A stretch of 64,000 nt of DNA from VAZQ01 sp034669045 (lineage in GTDB: Bacteria > Pseudomonadota > Alphaproteobacteria > Rhizobiales > Xanthobacteraceae), in NCBI GenBank assembly GCA_034669045.1, contig JAXDOD010000184.1, positions 5,560 through 69,559 of the forward strand, read 5' to 3'. Of the stretch, positions 1 to 8,711 are shown one piece after another (position 1 is the first letter of the stretch; each line of letters opens with the position of its first letter). The notes below the pieces were generated by a model that was not told the DNA's origin, searched no databases, and was given only the letters and a program-made list of their open reading frames with translations. Made by a program: the position numbers and the translations under genes.

Positions 1-582
<582 letters not shown>

Positions 583-610
583 TCGCCTCGGCTGCGGATC
601 TCTGCGCAGC

Positions 611-1297
611 CTAAGGGACGACCGGCGTCATGCCCTTCTGCACGTAGATCGGTCGCGCCGCCGGCGAGGTCAGCGCCTGCACCAGCGCCCTGCCCGTGTC
701 CGGCTCCTTCGCTCCGACGAACAGGCCGGCGGAAAACGTCGTCACCTTCTGCAGCTCGGCCGGCAGCGGCCCGACCACCTCGATACCGGGGACCGGCAGG
801 AGCTCGCTGATCTGCTGGATGCCGATCTCCGCCTCGCCGGTGGCGACCACCTCGCCGACCGGAACGCCGGGCGCGGGAATCACGATTTTGGTCTGGACCG
901 CCTCGGCGAGGCCGAGCCGCGCCAGCACGCTCGGGAAATAGACGCCGCTGATGCCGGTCCTGGAGTAGGCGATCGAGCGGGCCGCGAGCAGCGCGCGCTT
1001 GAACGCCTCGGCCGAGCCGATGTCGGGCCGGGCGGCGCCGGCACGTACCGCGACGCCGATGGCGGACCGCGCCAGGTCGACGCGGCTGCCGGCCGCGACC
1101 TTGCCCTGCCCGATCAGGGCGTCGATCGCCTCGTCGGTCAGGATCGTGAGATCGCCGCCCGCGCCCGCGGCAATTTCGTCCATGAGCATGTTGGTCGAGC
1201 CCCACAGGATGTCGAGCTTGCCGCCGGCCGTCCGCTCGAATGCCGGCATGACCTCGAGCAGCACGGCCTTGACGCCGTTGGAAAACAGACCCCGCAT
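611..1297 (-). CDS. Periplasmic-binding-protein-like (ModA-type) protein lacking a signal peptide
   Basis: A 228-residue type 2 periplasmic-binding fold resembling molybdate/anion-binding proteins. The WGSTNMLMDEIAAGAGGD region and the following TDEAIDALI are typical ligand-pocket segments. The ATG start leads straight into what is normally the first strand-helix of the mature protein (MRGLFSNGVKAVL), and no hydrophobic leader or lipobox is visible, so as read the protein would stay in the cytoplasm. No ABC permease or ATPase is adjacent. The stop of the Rieske ferredoxin lies about 20 bases upstream, so the two genes are probably cotranscribed. A role as cytoplasmic ligand sensor or orphan binding protein for the catabolic cluster is inference. 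Confidence 0.75.
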   Translation of the reverse strand: MRGLFSNGVKAVLLEVMPAFERTAGGKLDILWGSTNMLMDEIAAGAGGDLTILTDEAIDALIGQGKVAAGSRVDLARSAIGVAVRAGAARPDIGSAEAFKRALLAARSIAYSRTGISGVYFPSVLARLGLAEAVQTKIVIPAPGVPVGEVVATGEAEIGIQQISELLPVPGIEVVGPLPAELQKVTTFSAGLFVGAKEPDTGRALVQALTSPAARPIYVQKGMTPVVP

Positions 1298-1317
1298 CGC
1301 CCGCCCCTTTATGCCGG

Positions 1318-1626
1318 CTATTCCGTCTCGATGAACACGCGGCCGTTCTCGACGATGGTCTTGTAGGTCTTGACCGGTATCATGCAGGGCGGCGACACCA
1401 CCTCGCCGCTCTTGATGTTGAACTGGCCGTTATGGAAATTGCACTCGACCACGTCGCCCTCGATGTAGCCCTCCGATAGCGAGCCCGGCCCATGGGTGCA
1501 GAGGTCGTCCGTCACATAGAACTCGCCGTCGACGTTGAACACCGCCAGCGCCAGGTCGCCGGTCTCGACCTTGACGGCGTTTCCGGGCGCGATATCGGCG
1601 GCGCACAGATCAATTCGTTGCGACAT
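1318..1626 (-). CDS. Rieske-type [2Fe-2S] ferredoxin of a ring-hydroxylating oxygenase
   Basis: A 102-residue soluble Rieske ferredoxin that passes electrons from an NADH-dependent flavoprotein reductase to a terminal oxygenase. The cluster ligands are Cys43-x-His45 (CTHG) and Cys62-x2-His65 (CNFH). The length is typical of BphF/NagAb-like ferredoxins. It is divergent from the Rieske oxygenase alpha subunit at 1803, with a 176-base shared control region containing a perfect dyad. The matching reductase is at 4635. Family assignment is firm; the substrate of the system is not predictable from this gene. Confidence 0.92.
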   Translation of the reverse strand: MSQRIDLCAADIAPGNAVKVETGDLALAVFNVDGEFYVTDDLCTHGPGSLSEGYIEGDVVECNFHNGQFNIKSGEVVSPPCMIPVKTYKTIVENGRVFIETE

Positions 1627-1669
1627 GGGCTCCTCGTTGACGTTGCTGCACTGCGGTGTTATTCTACAT

Positions 1670-1684
1670 TGGAACGCCGTTCCA
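1670..1684. promoter_or_regulatory. Perfect dyad TGGAAC-GCC-GTTCCA, candidate IclR operator
   Basis: A 15-base perfect inverted repeat (6-base arms, 3-base centre) lies in the divergent interval between the Rieske ferredoxin and oxygenase genes. The same interval holds a 10-base direct repeat CCATATAGAA at 1682-1691 and 1738-1747 and an inverted half, TTCTATGG, at 1767-1774. IclR-family regulators commonly bind such short dyads, and an IclR gene lies at 3694-4503. The assignment to that regulator is inference. Confidence 0.55.
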
Positions 1685-1802
1685 TATAGAAGAACGCATC
1701 CCGGGGGAGAGCTGCCTTTCCTTCAGGGTCGCGCCTACCATATAGAACATAAGCTGGGTTGCGGAGTTCTATGGACGGCACCAGCGCTGGCGGAGTTTTT
1801 CC

Positions 1803-3089
1803 ATGCTCAGAAAAGAACAGAACGACCTGTTGACGCAAACCGGTCCCGGCACGCCGATGGGGCGGATGTTCCGGTGCTATTGGGTGCCGGCGCTGATGGC
1901 GGAGGAGCTGCCGGAAAACGAGTGCCCGCCGGTGCGGGTCAAGATCCTCTCCGAGCGGCTGCTCGCCTTCCGCGATACCGACGGCAACTACGGGCTGGTC
2001 GACGAGTTCTGCGCCCACCGCGGCGTATCGCTGTGGTTCGGCCGCAACGAGGAGGGCGGGTTGCGCTGCCCCTATCACGGCTGGAAATACGACGTGACCG
2101 GACAGTGCATCGACGTGCCCTCGGAGCCGGGCGAAAGCGGCTTCTGCCAGAAGATCAAGCTCAAGTCCTACCCGCTGGTGAAACGCGGCCCGGTACTGTG
2201 GACCTATATGGGCCCGCCCGACCGCCAGCCGCCGCTGCCGGAGTGGGAATTCGCGACCGTGCCGACCGACCAGAGCTTCATCTCCAAGCGCTTCCAGGAA
2301 TCCAACTGGCTGCAGGCGATGGAGGGGGGCATCGATTCCAGCCATGTCTCCTTCCTGCATCGCGGCGACCTCGGCTCCGATCCGCTGTTCAAGGGCGCCA
2401 AGGGCAACGAATACAATCTCGCCGACACGCGGCCGCATTTCGAGGTGGTGGAGCAGCCGGGCGGCCTGTTCATCGGGGCGCGCCGCAACGCCGAGAACGG
2501 CAACTACTACTGGCGCATCACGCCCTGGGTGATGCCGACCTTCACCCAGATCCCGCCGCGTGCCGATCATCCGATCCACGGCCACTTCTGGATCCCGATC
2601 GACGACCTCACCTGCTGGGCCTGGACCTACGACTTCCATCCGGTGCGCGCGCTCAGCCGCCGCGAGGTCGAGGCCATGCGCGACGGCGCCGGGGTGCACT
2701 GCAAGTACGTGCCCGGCACCTATCGGCCGCTCGCCAACAAGGACAACGACTACCTGATGGACCGCGCGGCGCAGAAGGCGGGCAGGACCTATAGCGGGAT
2801 CGCCGGCTTCGCCAGCCAGGACGCCTCCCTGCAGGAGAGCATGGGGCCGGTCTGCGACCGCACCAAGGAGAACCTCGTCTCCACCGACAACGGCATCATC
2901 ATGGCGCGCCACCGCCTGATGCGCGCCGCCAAGGCGCTGGCCGACAAGGACATCCTGCCGCCCGGCGTCGATCCCGAACATCACAAGATCCGATCGGTCT
3001 CGGTGGTGCTGCCGCCCGACCAGGCCTTCAAGGAAGGCGCCAAGGAAGCGCTCAAGGCCAAGCCCGGCGTAGCGCAGACGACAGTGTGA
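1803..3089 (+). CDS. Rieske non-heme iron oxygenase, alpha subunit (phthalate 4,5-dioxygenase-like)
   Basis: A 428-residue terminal oxygenase that uses a Rieske centre and a mononuclear iron to hydroxylate or demethylate aromatic acids. Rieske ligands are Cys70-x-His72 (CAHRG) and Cys89-x2-His92 (CPYHGW). The mononuclear iron site is in EGGIDSSHVSFLH, with His181 and His186 and Asp178 as the electron-transfer bridge. The start is ATG at 1803, with a CGGAG ribosome-binding site about 7 bases upstream. It resembles single-subunit (alpha-only) oxygenases of the phthalate/vanillate group, and no beta-subunit gene is seen. It is followed 16 bases later by a small FtsZ-like gene, probably in the same transcript. 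Enzyme class is firm; substrate unknown. Confidence 0.93.
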   Translation: MLRKEQNDLLTQTGPGTPMGRMFRCYWVPALMAEELPENECPPVRVKILSERLLAFRDTDGNYGLVDEFCAHRGVSLWFGRNEEGGLRCPYHGWKYDVTGQCIDVPSEPGESGFCQKIKLKSYPLVKRGPVLWTYMGPPDRQPPLPEWEFATVPTDQSFISKRFQESNWLQAMEGGIDSSHVSFLHRGDLGSDPLFKGAKGNEYNLADTRPHFEVVEQPGGLFIGARRNAENGNYYWRITPWVMPTFTQIPPRADHPIHGHFWIPIDDLTCWAWTYDFHPVRALSRREVEAMRDGAGVHCKYVPGTYRPLANKDNDYLMDRAAQKAGRTYSGIAGFASQDASLQESMGPVCDRTKENLVSTDNGIIMARHRLMRAAKALADKDILPPGVDPEHHKIRSVSVVLPPDQAFKEGAKEALKAKPGVAQTTV

Positions 3090-3105
3090 CGACGGAGTAC
3101 GCACG

Positions 3106-3618
3106 ATGCTCAGCGAAAGCGCACGCATGACCACGCCCGAGGAGGCGCGGTTCCGGATCAACTATCCGAACTCCAAGCCGCGCGCCATCAAGGTGGTCGC
3201 CCTCGACGCCCCCAGCGAAGACGTGGTCAAGCGCCTCTCCCGCGTGCAATGGCAGCGGGCGTCGTTCTTCACCGCCCCCAAGTTCGACGGCGCGCCGCGC
3301 GGCGGCGCCGGCTGGTCGATGAAGGCCTGGCTCTCCGACCTCGCCGGACGCACCAAGGACCTCGTCGACGAGGTCTCCACCGCCGACCTGGTCGTGATGG
3401 TGTCGAGCGCGGGCACCGACGCCAACGCCGCCGCCGTCATCGCGGAAGCCTGCAGCGTGCGCAAGGTGATGACCACGGCGCTCATCATCGGCAGCGAATC
3501 GAAGTCGGACGAGGAGCTGTCGAAGACGCTGGCGAGCCTGCGGCCCTATGCCTCGATGCTGGTGATCGCGAGCAACGACGATTACATCGAGGAAATGCTG
3601 GTGGCGCTGCGGGCGTAA
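3106..3618 (+). CDS. Small protein of unknown function, resembles part of the FtsZ/tubulin nucleotide-binding fold
   Basis: A 170-residue protein with no signal peptide. I do not recognise a named family. From about residue 90 on, the pattern ADLVVMVSSAGTDANAAAVIAEA, a strand of TTALIIG, then SMLVIASNDDYIEEM parallels the order in FtsZ of the phosphate-binding loop, the 'xTVGVVTKP' strand and the 'DTLIVIPNDRL' strand. The canonical GGGTGTG loop is not conserved (SAGTDANA instead), and there is no room for the C-terminal FtsZ domain. A GGAG site precedes the ATG at 3106; an alternative ATG is at 3127. It follows the Rieske oxygenase by 16 bases, suggesting cotranscription. Function is not predictable; the fold resemblance is by eye only. 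Confidence 0.6.
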   Translation: MLSESARMTTPEEARFRINYPNSKPRAIKVVALDAPSEDVVKRLSRVQWQRASFFTAPKFDGAPRGGAGWSMKAWLSDLAGRTKDLVDEVSTADLVVMVSSAGTDANAAAVIAEACSVRKVMTTALIIGSESKSDEELSKTLASLRPYASMLVIASNDDYIEEMLVALRA

Positions 3619-3643
3619 GGCGCTTGCCCCGCGCAGCATCCTT

Positions 3644-3687
3644 CGTCAGTCCCGGGCTCGCGCCGTCGGCGCGCCCCGGAATGACGA
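3644..3687. repeat. Intergenic palindromic repeat, 'CGTCA..CCCGGG...CCCCGGAATGACG' type
   Basis: An imperfect inverted repeat between two convergent genes, with outer arms CGTCA/TGACG and GC-rich inner arms. Closely related copies lie at 5867-5911 and 46261-46302, so this is a dispersed short element rather than a gene-specific terminator. Confidence 0.6.
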
Positions 3688-3693
3688 CACGAC

Positions 3694-4503
3694 CTATCCC
3701 GCTCCTTTCCCCCGATAGCCGAGCCGCGCCGAGATCAGCTCCGCCGTCGCGATGACGTGCGGGACGACCGCGCCGACCCACTTCTTCGACAACCGCGTCA
3801 CCGGCCCGGCGATGCCGACCGCCGCGACCACTTGGCCGCTGTCGTCGCGGATCGGCGCTGCCACGCAGACCATGCCGAGTTCGCTCTCCTCGTCCTCGAT
3901 CGCGCAGCCGCGCTGGCGCACCAGGACGAGCGTCTTGATGAACCGCTCCGGCGCCGTGATGGTCTTGGGCGTCCGCGCGGGTAGCCCGGCCGCGATCACC
4001 GCATCGGTAGCCGCCTGCGGCTGGAACGCCAGCATCGCCTGGCCTTCCGCCGTGCAATAGGCGGGCTTGCGCACCCCGATATCGGAGCGCATGCGGATCG
4101 CGTGCGTGCTTTCGAGGTTGTAGACGTACATGATCTCGGTGCCGTCGGGGACCGCCAGATGCACGCTCTCGTTGGTCTTTTCCCGCAGCTCATAGAGATA
4201 GGGCCGCGCCTCGTTGGAGACGGTCATGCGCCGGCGCACCAGCGCACCCAGCCGGAACAAGGCGATGCCGAGCTTGTACTTCCCGCTCGCGCGGTCCTGC
4301 TCCAGCATGCCTTCGGACATCAGCGTGGCCGCCAGCCGGTGCACCGTGCTCTTGGCGATGCCGAGCCGCCGCGCCAGCTCGCTGATGCCGATCTCGTCCT
4401 CGTCCTCGGTGAAGGCCTTGAGCACGCGCGTCGCCGTCGCGACCGACGACAGGCGCCCGCGCTTGCGGTCTTCCGATTTGCCGCTAGCTTTGACTTTCGC
4501 CAT
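3694..4503 (-). CDS. IclR-family transcriptional regulator
   Basis: A 269-residue regulator with an N-terminal winged helix-turn-helix (VATATRVLKAF ... ISELARRLGIAKSTVHRLAATLMSEG reads as the classic IclR HTH) and a C-terminal effector-binding domain with the typical VAAVGIAGPVTRLS segment. The ATG at 4503 is chosen because the HTH begins about 20 residues later; an upstream in-frame start at 4590 would add 29 residues of no known domain. It sits between the oxygenase and reductase genes and is divergent from the latter. By position it probably controls the Rieske cluster in response to an aromatic ligand, which is inference. Confidence 0.9.
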   Translation of the reverse strand: MAKVKASGKSEDRKRGRLSSVATATRVLKAFTEDEDEIGISELARRLGIAKSTVHRLAATLMSEGMLEQDRASGKYKLGIALFRLGALVRRRMTVSNEARPYLYELREKTNESVHLAVPDGTEIMYVYNLESTHAIRMRSDIGVRKPAYCTAEGQAMLAFQPQAATDAVIAAGLPARTPKTITAPERFIKTLVLVRQRGCAIEDEESELGMVCVAAPIRDDSGQVVAAVGIAGPVTRLSKKWVGAVVPHVIATAELISARLGYRGKGAG

Positions 4504-4634
4504 GAGGCGCCCGGTGGACGCTGGAATTTCGGCAGGCCGCGGGCTACACCATCGTTCCGCTGCGCGGACCGTTGTTCCGAATCTAGGCAAGCGGTGCCGC
4601 GCAAGTCAATGACGGAGCCGACGAGAACACCCTC

Positions 4635-5861
4635 ATGAACGCTTCCCGCAGGATCGTGATCGTCGGCGGCGGGCCGGCCGGCGTCGGCGCCGCGCTGGCG
4701 GCGCGCCAGCAGGACGCCGCGGCCGAGGTCACGCTGCTCACCGAGGAACATTGCGAGCCTTATGAAAAGCCCCCGCTGTCGAAGGCGGTTCTCACCGGCA
4801 AGGCGATGCCGCAGGCCGCGCCGATCGCCGGCCCCAAGGGCGTGGCCGGGTTCAACATCGCGCTCCGGTTCGGCGTGCGGGTGCGCGAGATCGAGCGCGC
4901 CGGCCGCACGGTGGTGACGCAGGCCGGCGAGCGCATCCCCTACGACGCGCTCGTGCTGGCGACCGGCTCGGTCAACCGGGTGCTGCCGATGTTCCCGCAG
5001 GGCGGCGGCATCCATTATCTGCGCACGCAGGCCGAGGCGCTCGCGCTCAAGGACGAACTGCATCGCAGCAAGTCGCTCATTCTCATCGGCGGCGGCGTGG
5101 TCGGCCTCGAGATCGCGGCCTCCGCCGCCGAGATCGGCCTCAAGACCACCGTGATCGAGATTGCGCCGCGCATCCTCGGACGCGTCTGCGACGAGGAAAC
5201 ATCCGCCTTCATCCACGAGCGCCACCGCGAGCGGGGGGTCGATGTCCGCGTCGCTACCGCGGTGGCGACGCTGCACGCCGCGCCGGGCGGCGGGTTCGTG
5301 GTCGAGACCACGGCGGGCGAGCGGCTCGCCGCCGATCTCATCGTCGTCGGCGCCGGCGCCATGCCGGACGATGCGCTCGCCAAGGCGGCCGGCCTCGACG
5401 TCAGGGATGGGATCGTGGTCGACGACCATGGCCGCACCTCCGACCCGGCGATCTTTGCGGGCGGCGACTGCACGCGGTTCCCCGGCCCGCATGGGCCGGT
5501 GCGGCTCGAAAACTGGCGGCACGCGCAGGAGCACGGCGCCGTCGCCGGCCGCAACGCCGCGGGCGGCGACGCGGCCTACACGGCCGCGCCGTCGTACTGG
5601 TCGGAACAGCACGACATGTACATCCAGGGCATGGGCTGGCCCGCGGTCAATCCGACCCGGCGGGTGCGCCGGCTGATCGGCCCCAACGCAATGCTCGCGT
5701 TCGAACTGGACGGCGATCGCCTCGCCTATGTCACGGGCATCAACGCGCAACGCGACATCGCGGCGGCGCGCCGGCTCATCGAGCGCCGCGTGTCCGTCGA
5801 TGCGGCCGATCTCGCCGATCCGACCAAGCCGCTGGCGGCGATGCTCAAGGCCAAGGCGTGA
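4635..5861 (+). CDS. FAD-dependent ferredoxin reductase of the Rieske oxygenase system
   Basis: A 408-residue flavoprotein of the pyridine-nucleotide-disulfide oxidoreductase superfamily, the NADH:ferredoxin reductase type that feeds Rieske oxygenases (BphA4-like). It shows an N-terminal FAD dinucleotide motif (VGGGPAGVGAAL), an internal NADH motif (IGGGVVGLEIAASAAE), the second FAD block IFAGGDCTRFP, and a C-terminal reductase domain with the SYWSEQHD segment seen in this family. There is no redox-active CxxxxC pair. Together with the ferredoxin at 1318 and the oxygenase at 1803 it completes a three-component electron chain. The start is ATG 4635, divergent from the IclR gene. Confidence 0.92.
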   Translation: MNASRRIVIVGGGPAGVGAALAARQQDAAAEVTLLTEEHCEPYEKPPLSKAVLTGKAMPQAAPIAGPKGVAGFNIALRFGVRVREIERAGRTVVTQAGERIPYDALVLATGSVNRVLPMFPQGGGIHYLRTQAEALALKDELHRSKSLILIGGGVVGLEIAASAAEIGLKTTVIEIAPRILGRVCDEETSAFIHERHRERGVDVRVATAVATLHAAPGGGFVVETTAGERLAADLIVVGAGAMPDDALAKAAGLDVRDGIVVDDHGRTSDPAIFAGGDCTRFPGPHGPVRLENWRHAQEHGAVAGRNAAGGDAAYTAAPSYWSEQHDMYIQGMGWPAVNPTRRVRRLIGPNAMLAFELDGDRLAYVTGINAQRDIAAARRLIERRVSVDAADLADPTKPLAAMLKAKA

Positions 5862-5866
5862 CCCCT

Positions 5867-5911
5867 CGTCATTCCGGGGCGCGCCGCACGAGCCCGCGCC
5901 CCGGAATCACG
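5867..5911. repeat. Intergenic palindromic repeat (same family as 3644-3687)
   Basis: An inverted repeat with arms ATTCCGGGGCGCG and CGCGCCCCGGAAT lies immediately after the reductase stop, so it may also act as a transcript-end hairpin. The arms and the flanking CGTC/CACG match the other copies in the window. Confidence 0.65.
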
Positions 5912-5943
5912 GGTGGAACAACCGCCGATAACAGGGAGATACC

Positions 5944-6795
5944 ATGACCAACGGACAAAAAGAGCGGGTCGGCATCGTCGGCTGCGGGCGCATGGGCTTC
6001 GCGATGCTCAAGCACCTGGTCAAGCACGGCTACGGCGTCACCGTCTGCGACCTCAGCGCCGAGCAGCTCAAGAAGGCGAAAGAGGCCGGCGCCGCAACCG
6101 CCGACTCGCCGGGCGCGCTCGCCAGGCAGTGCGATTTCGTGATCCTCGGCGTCGGCTACACCGAGGAGGTCCACGCCGTGGTCTACGGCGAGGGAGGGCT
6201 GATCGCTTCGCTGGCCCCGGGCTCGATCATCGCGGTGTCCTCCACGGTCTCGCCTTTCACCGTGCAGGAGATCGACCAGGCCGCGAAGCCCAAGGGCATC
6301 GGCGTGCTTGACGCCCCGATCTGCCGCGGTCGCTTCGCGGCGGACGCGGGCACCTTGCTCGCCATGGTCGGCGGCGCGCCCGACGTGGTGGAGCGCGGCC
6401 GCGCGGTCTACGGCGCCTTCTGCTCCGACTACGCGCATCTCGGCGACGTCGGCCATGGCCAGGTCGGCAAGACCATGAACAACCTGCTGCTCTGGATCAA
6501 CGCGGTCGGGCTGATCGAGGCGGGGCGGCTGGCCCAGTCCACCGGCATCGACCTGGTCAAGCTGCGCGACGCGCTGATGATGAGCTCGGGCCAGTCGGAC
6601 GCGCTCAAGGAATGGGACATGATCTCCTTCACCTGGGCGCTCAAGGACATGCAGGTGGTCGCCGAGATGGCCGACAGGGCCGGGCTGTCGCTGCCGGTCA
6701 CCGGCGCGGTCAAGGAGCTGGTCAAGGAGGCGCGCCGCATCAAGGCGAGCAATCCGCCCGATTGGACCGGCAAGGGCCCGATCAAGTACGGGTGA
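5944..6795 (+). CDS. NAD(P)-dependent beta-hydroxyacid dehydrogenase (3-hydroxyisobutyrate dehydrogenase family)
   Basis: A 283-residue dehydrogenase. The N-terminal Rossmann motif is GIVGCGRMGFAM, the substrate block is DAPICRG (the family usually has DAPVSGG), and the catalytic lysine sits in GHGQVGKTMNN. The all-helical C-terminal domain is complete. A GGGAGA ribosome-binding site precedes the ATG at 5944. It is codirectional with the reductase, 82 bases downstream, with a palindromic repeat between. It likely oxidises a hydroxyacid intermediate of the pathway fed by the Rieske oxygenase; the actual substrate is unknown. Confidence 0.88.
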   Translation: MTNGQKERVGIVGCGRMGFAMLKHLVKHGYGVTVCDLSAEQLKKAKEAGAATADSPGALARQCDFVILGVGYTEEVHAVVYGEGGLIASLAPGSIIAVSSTVSPFTVQEIDQAAKPKGIGVLDAPICRGRFAADAGTLLAMVGGAPDVVERGRAVYGAFCSDYAHLGDVGHGQVGKTMNNLLLWINAVGLIEAGRLAQSTGIDLVKLRDALMMSSGQSDALKEWDMISFTWALKDMQVVAEMADRAGLSLPVTGAVKELVKEARRIKASNPPDWTGKGPIKYG

Positions 6796-7163
6796 TGGAG
6801 TGCATATTCTCTCGGCCTCGAGCCGCGCGTTGCGAGCACCGCCTGCCGGGATCAGGGCGGACGAAATCAGATCAGCTTGCGAGGATTGATTCGCGTTCCG
6901 AAGCGGCGGGAACGTCCGCACGCTCGGTCACTGACCGACGCAATGCGCTCTGGGCGCCGCAAAAGGCCCCTTGGCGGCCTTCCCCGGAATATTCCTCGGC
7001 GAGCGTGTCGCCGCTGCAACATGCCGCCAGACAGCGAACAAATCTGGGCTTTTTGCATGCGCGCGGGCAAATCCAGCGCGCGCGAGCGGCAGAAATCCAC
7101 ATCGTTAACCTTTGATTAAACATCGCACTTGAAGGACGCCGACGCGCTTGCTTCTATCAGCGC
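6796..7163. other. Gene-less interval
   Basis: About 370 bases with overlapping short frames on both strands, none with a convincing ribosome-binding site or a family-like protein. No hairpin followed by a T-run was seen. It ends in a locally AT-richer stretch (TTAACCTTTGATTAAAC around 7105-7120) that probably holds the promoter of the acetyltransferase gene. Confidence 0.5.
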
Positions 7164-7673
7164 ATGAGCACGATCCTGATAGAAGTCCGTCGCGCCAAGC
7201 CGTCCGATGCATCGGCGATCGCGTTGACTCATGACGATGCCTGGCGCTCCACGTATCAGGGCATCATTCCAGGGCCCGAGCTTGACAAGCTGATCAACCG
7301 CCGCGGTCCCGACTGGTGGGAAAGCGCCATCCGCAAGGGCAGCCGGATCGCCATCCTGGTTTTCGGCGAGCATGTTGCGGGCTATGCCAACTACGGCCGC
7401 AACCGCGCGCGCAGCCTCTACTACGACGGCGAAGTCTATGAGATCTACCTGCGGCCGGAATTCCAAGGCCTGGGCTTCGGCCGCAAGCTGTTCACGGCGG
7501 CGCGCAAGGACCTGGCGCAGAGCGGGCTGCACAGCCTGGTGGTCTGGGCGCTGTCGGACAATGAGTCGGCGGTCGATTTCTACCGCAACCTCGGCGGCCG
7601 CGCGGTGGCCCGCTCGTCCGAGCGCTTCGGCACCAAGGTGCTCGATAAGGTCGCCTACGCCTGGCAGAGCTAG
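7164..7673 (+). CDS. GNAT-family N-acetyltransferase
   Basis: A 169-residue single-domain acetyltransferase of the GCN5-related fold. Motif A, which binds acetyl-CoA pyrophosphate, is YLRPEFQGLGFGRKLF (QGLGFG). A following strand reads LVVWALSDNESAVDFYRNLGG, with the usual Asn and Tyr of motif B. The substrate cannot be told from sequence. It stands alone, convergent with folD. Confidence 0.88.
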   Translation: MSTILIEVRRAKPSDASAIALTHDDAWRSTYQGIIPGPELDKLINRRGPDWWESAIRKGSRIAILVFGEHVAGYANYGRNRARSLYYDGEVYEIYLRPEFQGLGFGRKLFTAARKDLAQSGLHSLVVWALSDNESAVDFYRNLGGRAVARSSERFGTKVLDKVAYAWQS

Positions 7674-7710
7674 GCGGGCCTTTCCAACCGTGTTGATCGT
7701 GACGGCCGGG

Positions 7711-8622
7711 CTAGTCCCGGCCGGCATCGCTTTTGGACTCGAATGACGGCAGCGGCAGGCCGGCAAGCGCGCAGGCGGCGCGCACCGTATTGGCCAGCAG
7801 GCAGGCGATCGTCATCGGCCCGACGCCGCCGGGCACCGGCGATAGGGCGCCGGCGACCTCGCGCGCTTCCGCAAACGCCACGTCGCCCACGACGTGGGTC
7901 TTGCCGCCCTCACCGGCCACGCGATTGACGCCGACGTCGATCACGGTGGCGCCCGGCTTGATCCAGTGGCCGCGCACCATCTCGGGCCGCCCGACCGCCG
8001 CGAACAGGAGGTCGGCACGGCGGCAGACCGCCGGCAGGTCCTGGGTCTTGGAATGGGCGACCGTCACCGTCGCGTCCTCGGCGAGCAGGAGCTGAACCAG
8101 CGGCTTGCCCACGATGTTGGAGCGGCCGATGACGACGGCCTCGAGGCCCTCGAGCGAGTGCTGCACCGTCTTCGCCAGCACCACGCAACCGAGCGGCGTG
8201 CACGGCACCAGCGCCGGCAGCCCGGTGGTGAGCCTGCCGGCATTGGCCGGCGTGAAGCCGTCGACGTCCTTGCGCGGGTCGATGGCGGCGACGATCTTCT
8301 GGGTGTCGATATGCGCGGGCAGCGGCAGTTGCACCAGGATGCCGTGCACGACCGGGTCGGAGTTCAACCGCCCGACCAGCGTCAGCAGCTCCGCCTCGGT
8401 CGCGGTCGCGGGCAGCCGGTGATCGAACGAGCGCATGCCGGTGCCGACCGCCATCTTGGTCTTGCTGCCGACATAGACCTCGCTGGCCGGATTGGCGCCG
8501 ACCAGGACCACCGCCAGCCCCGGCACCAGGCTGCGGTCGCGCGCCAGCCGGTGCGCCGCGTCCGCGACCTTGCCGCGCAGCTCCGCCGCGATCGCCTTGC
8601 CGTCGATGATCCGCGCGGTCAT
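7711..8622 (-). CDS. folD: Bifunctional methylenetetrahydrofolate dehydrogenase/cyclohydrolase
   Basis: A 303-residue cytoplasmic enzyme that interconverts 5,10-methylene-, methenyl- and 10-formyl-tetrahydrofolate. Visible family signatures are YVGSKTKMAVGTGM with the catalytic Lys, GILVQLPLP, DPRKDVDGFTPANAG with the active-site Asp, the NADP-binding VIGRSNIVGKPLVQLL, and the terminal PVPGGVGPMTIACLL. Length is normal. It is codirectional with yggT upstream, with a palindromic repeat and no DUF167 gene between them, although that gene commonly lies there in relatives. Confidence 0.96.
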   Translation of the reverse strand: MTARIIDGKAIAAELRGKVADAAHRLARDRSLVPGLAVVLVGANPASEVYVGSKTKMAVGTGMRSFDHRLPATATEAELLTLVGRLNSDPVVHGILVQLPLPAHIDTQKIVAAIDPRKDVDGFTPANAGRLTTGLPALVPCTPLGCVVLAKTVQHSLEGLEAVVIGRSNIVGKPLVQLLLAEDATVTVAHSKTQDLPAVCRRADLLFAAVGRPEMVRGHWIKPGATVIDVGVNRVAGEGGKTHVVGDVAFAEAREVAGALSPVPGGVGPMTIACLLANTVRAACALAGLPLPSFESKSDAGRD

Positions 8623-8659
8623 GCCGCCCTCGCTTATACGCGCGCCGGTAACCCGTCAG

Positions 8660-8706
8660 CCTCATGGTGAGGAGCGGCCCGAAGGTCGCGTCTCGAACCC
8701 TTGAGG
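8660..8706. repeat. Palindromic intergenic repeat of Bradyrhizobiaceae type
   Basis: An imperfect inverted repeat, CCTCATGGTGAGGAGC...GCGTCTCGAACC.TTGAGG, in the gap between folD and yggT. Elements with this consensus (CCTCA-GAGGAGC ... GCGTCTCGAA) are abundant between genes of Bradyrhizobium and relatives, from general knowledge. It may have displaced or accompanied loss of a small gene at this spot. Confidence 0.65.
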
Positions 8707-8711
8707 ACCGC

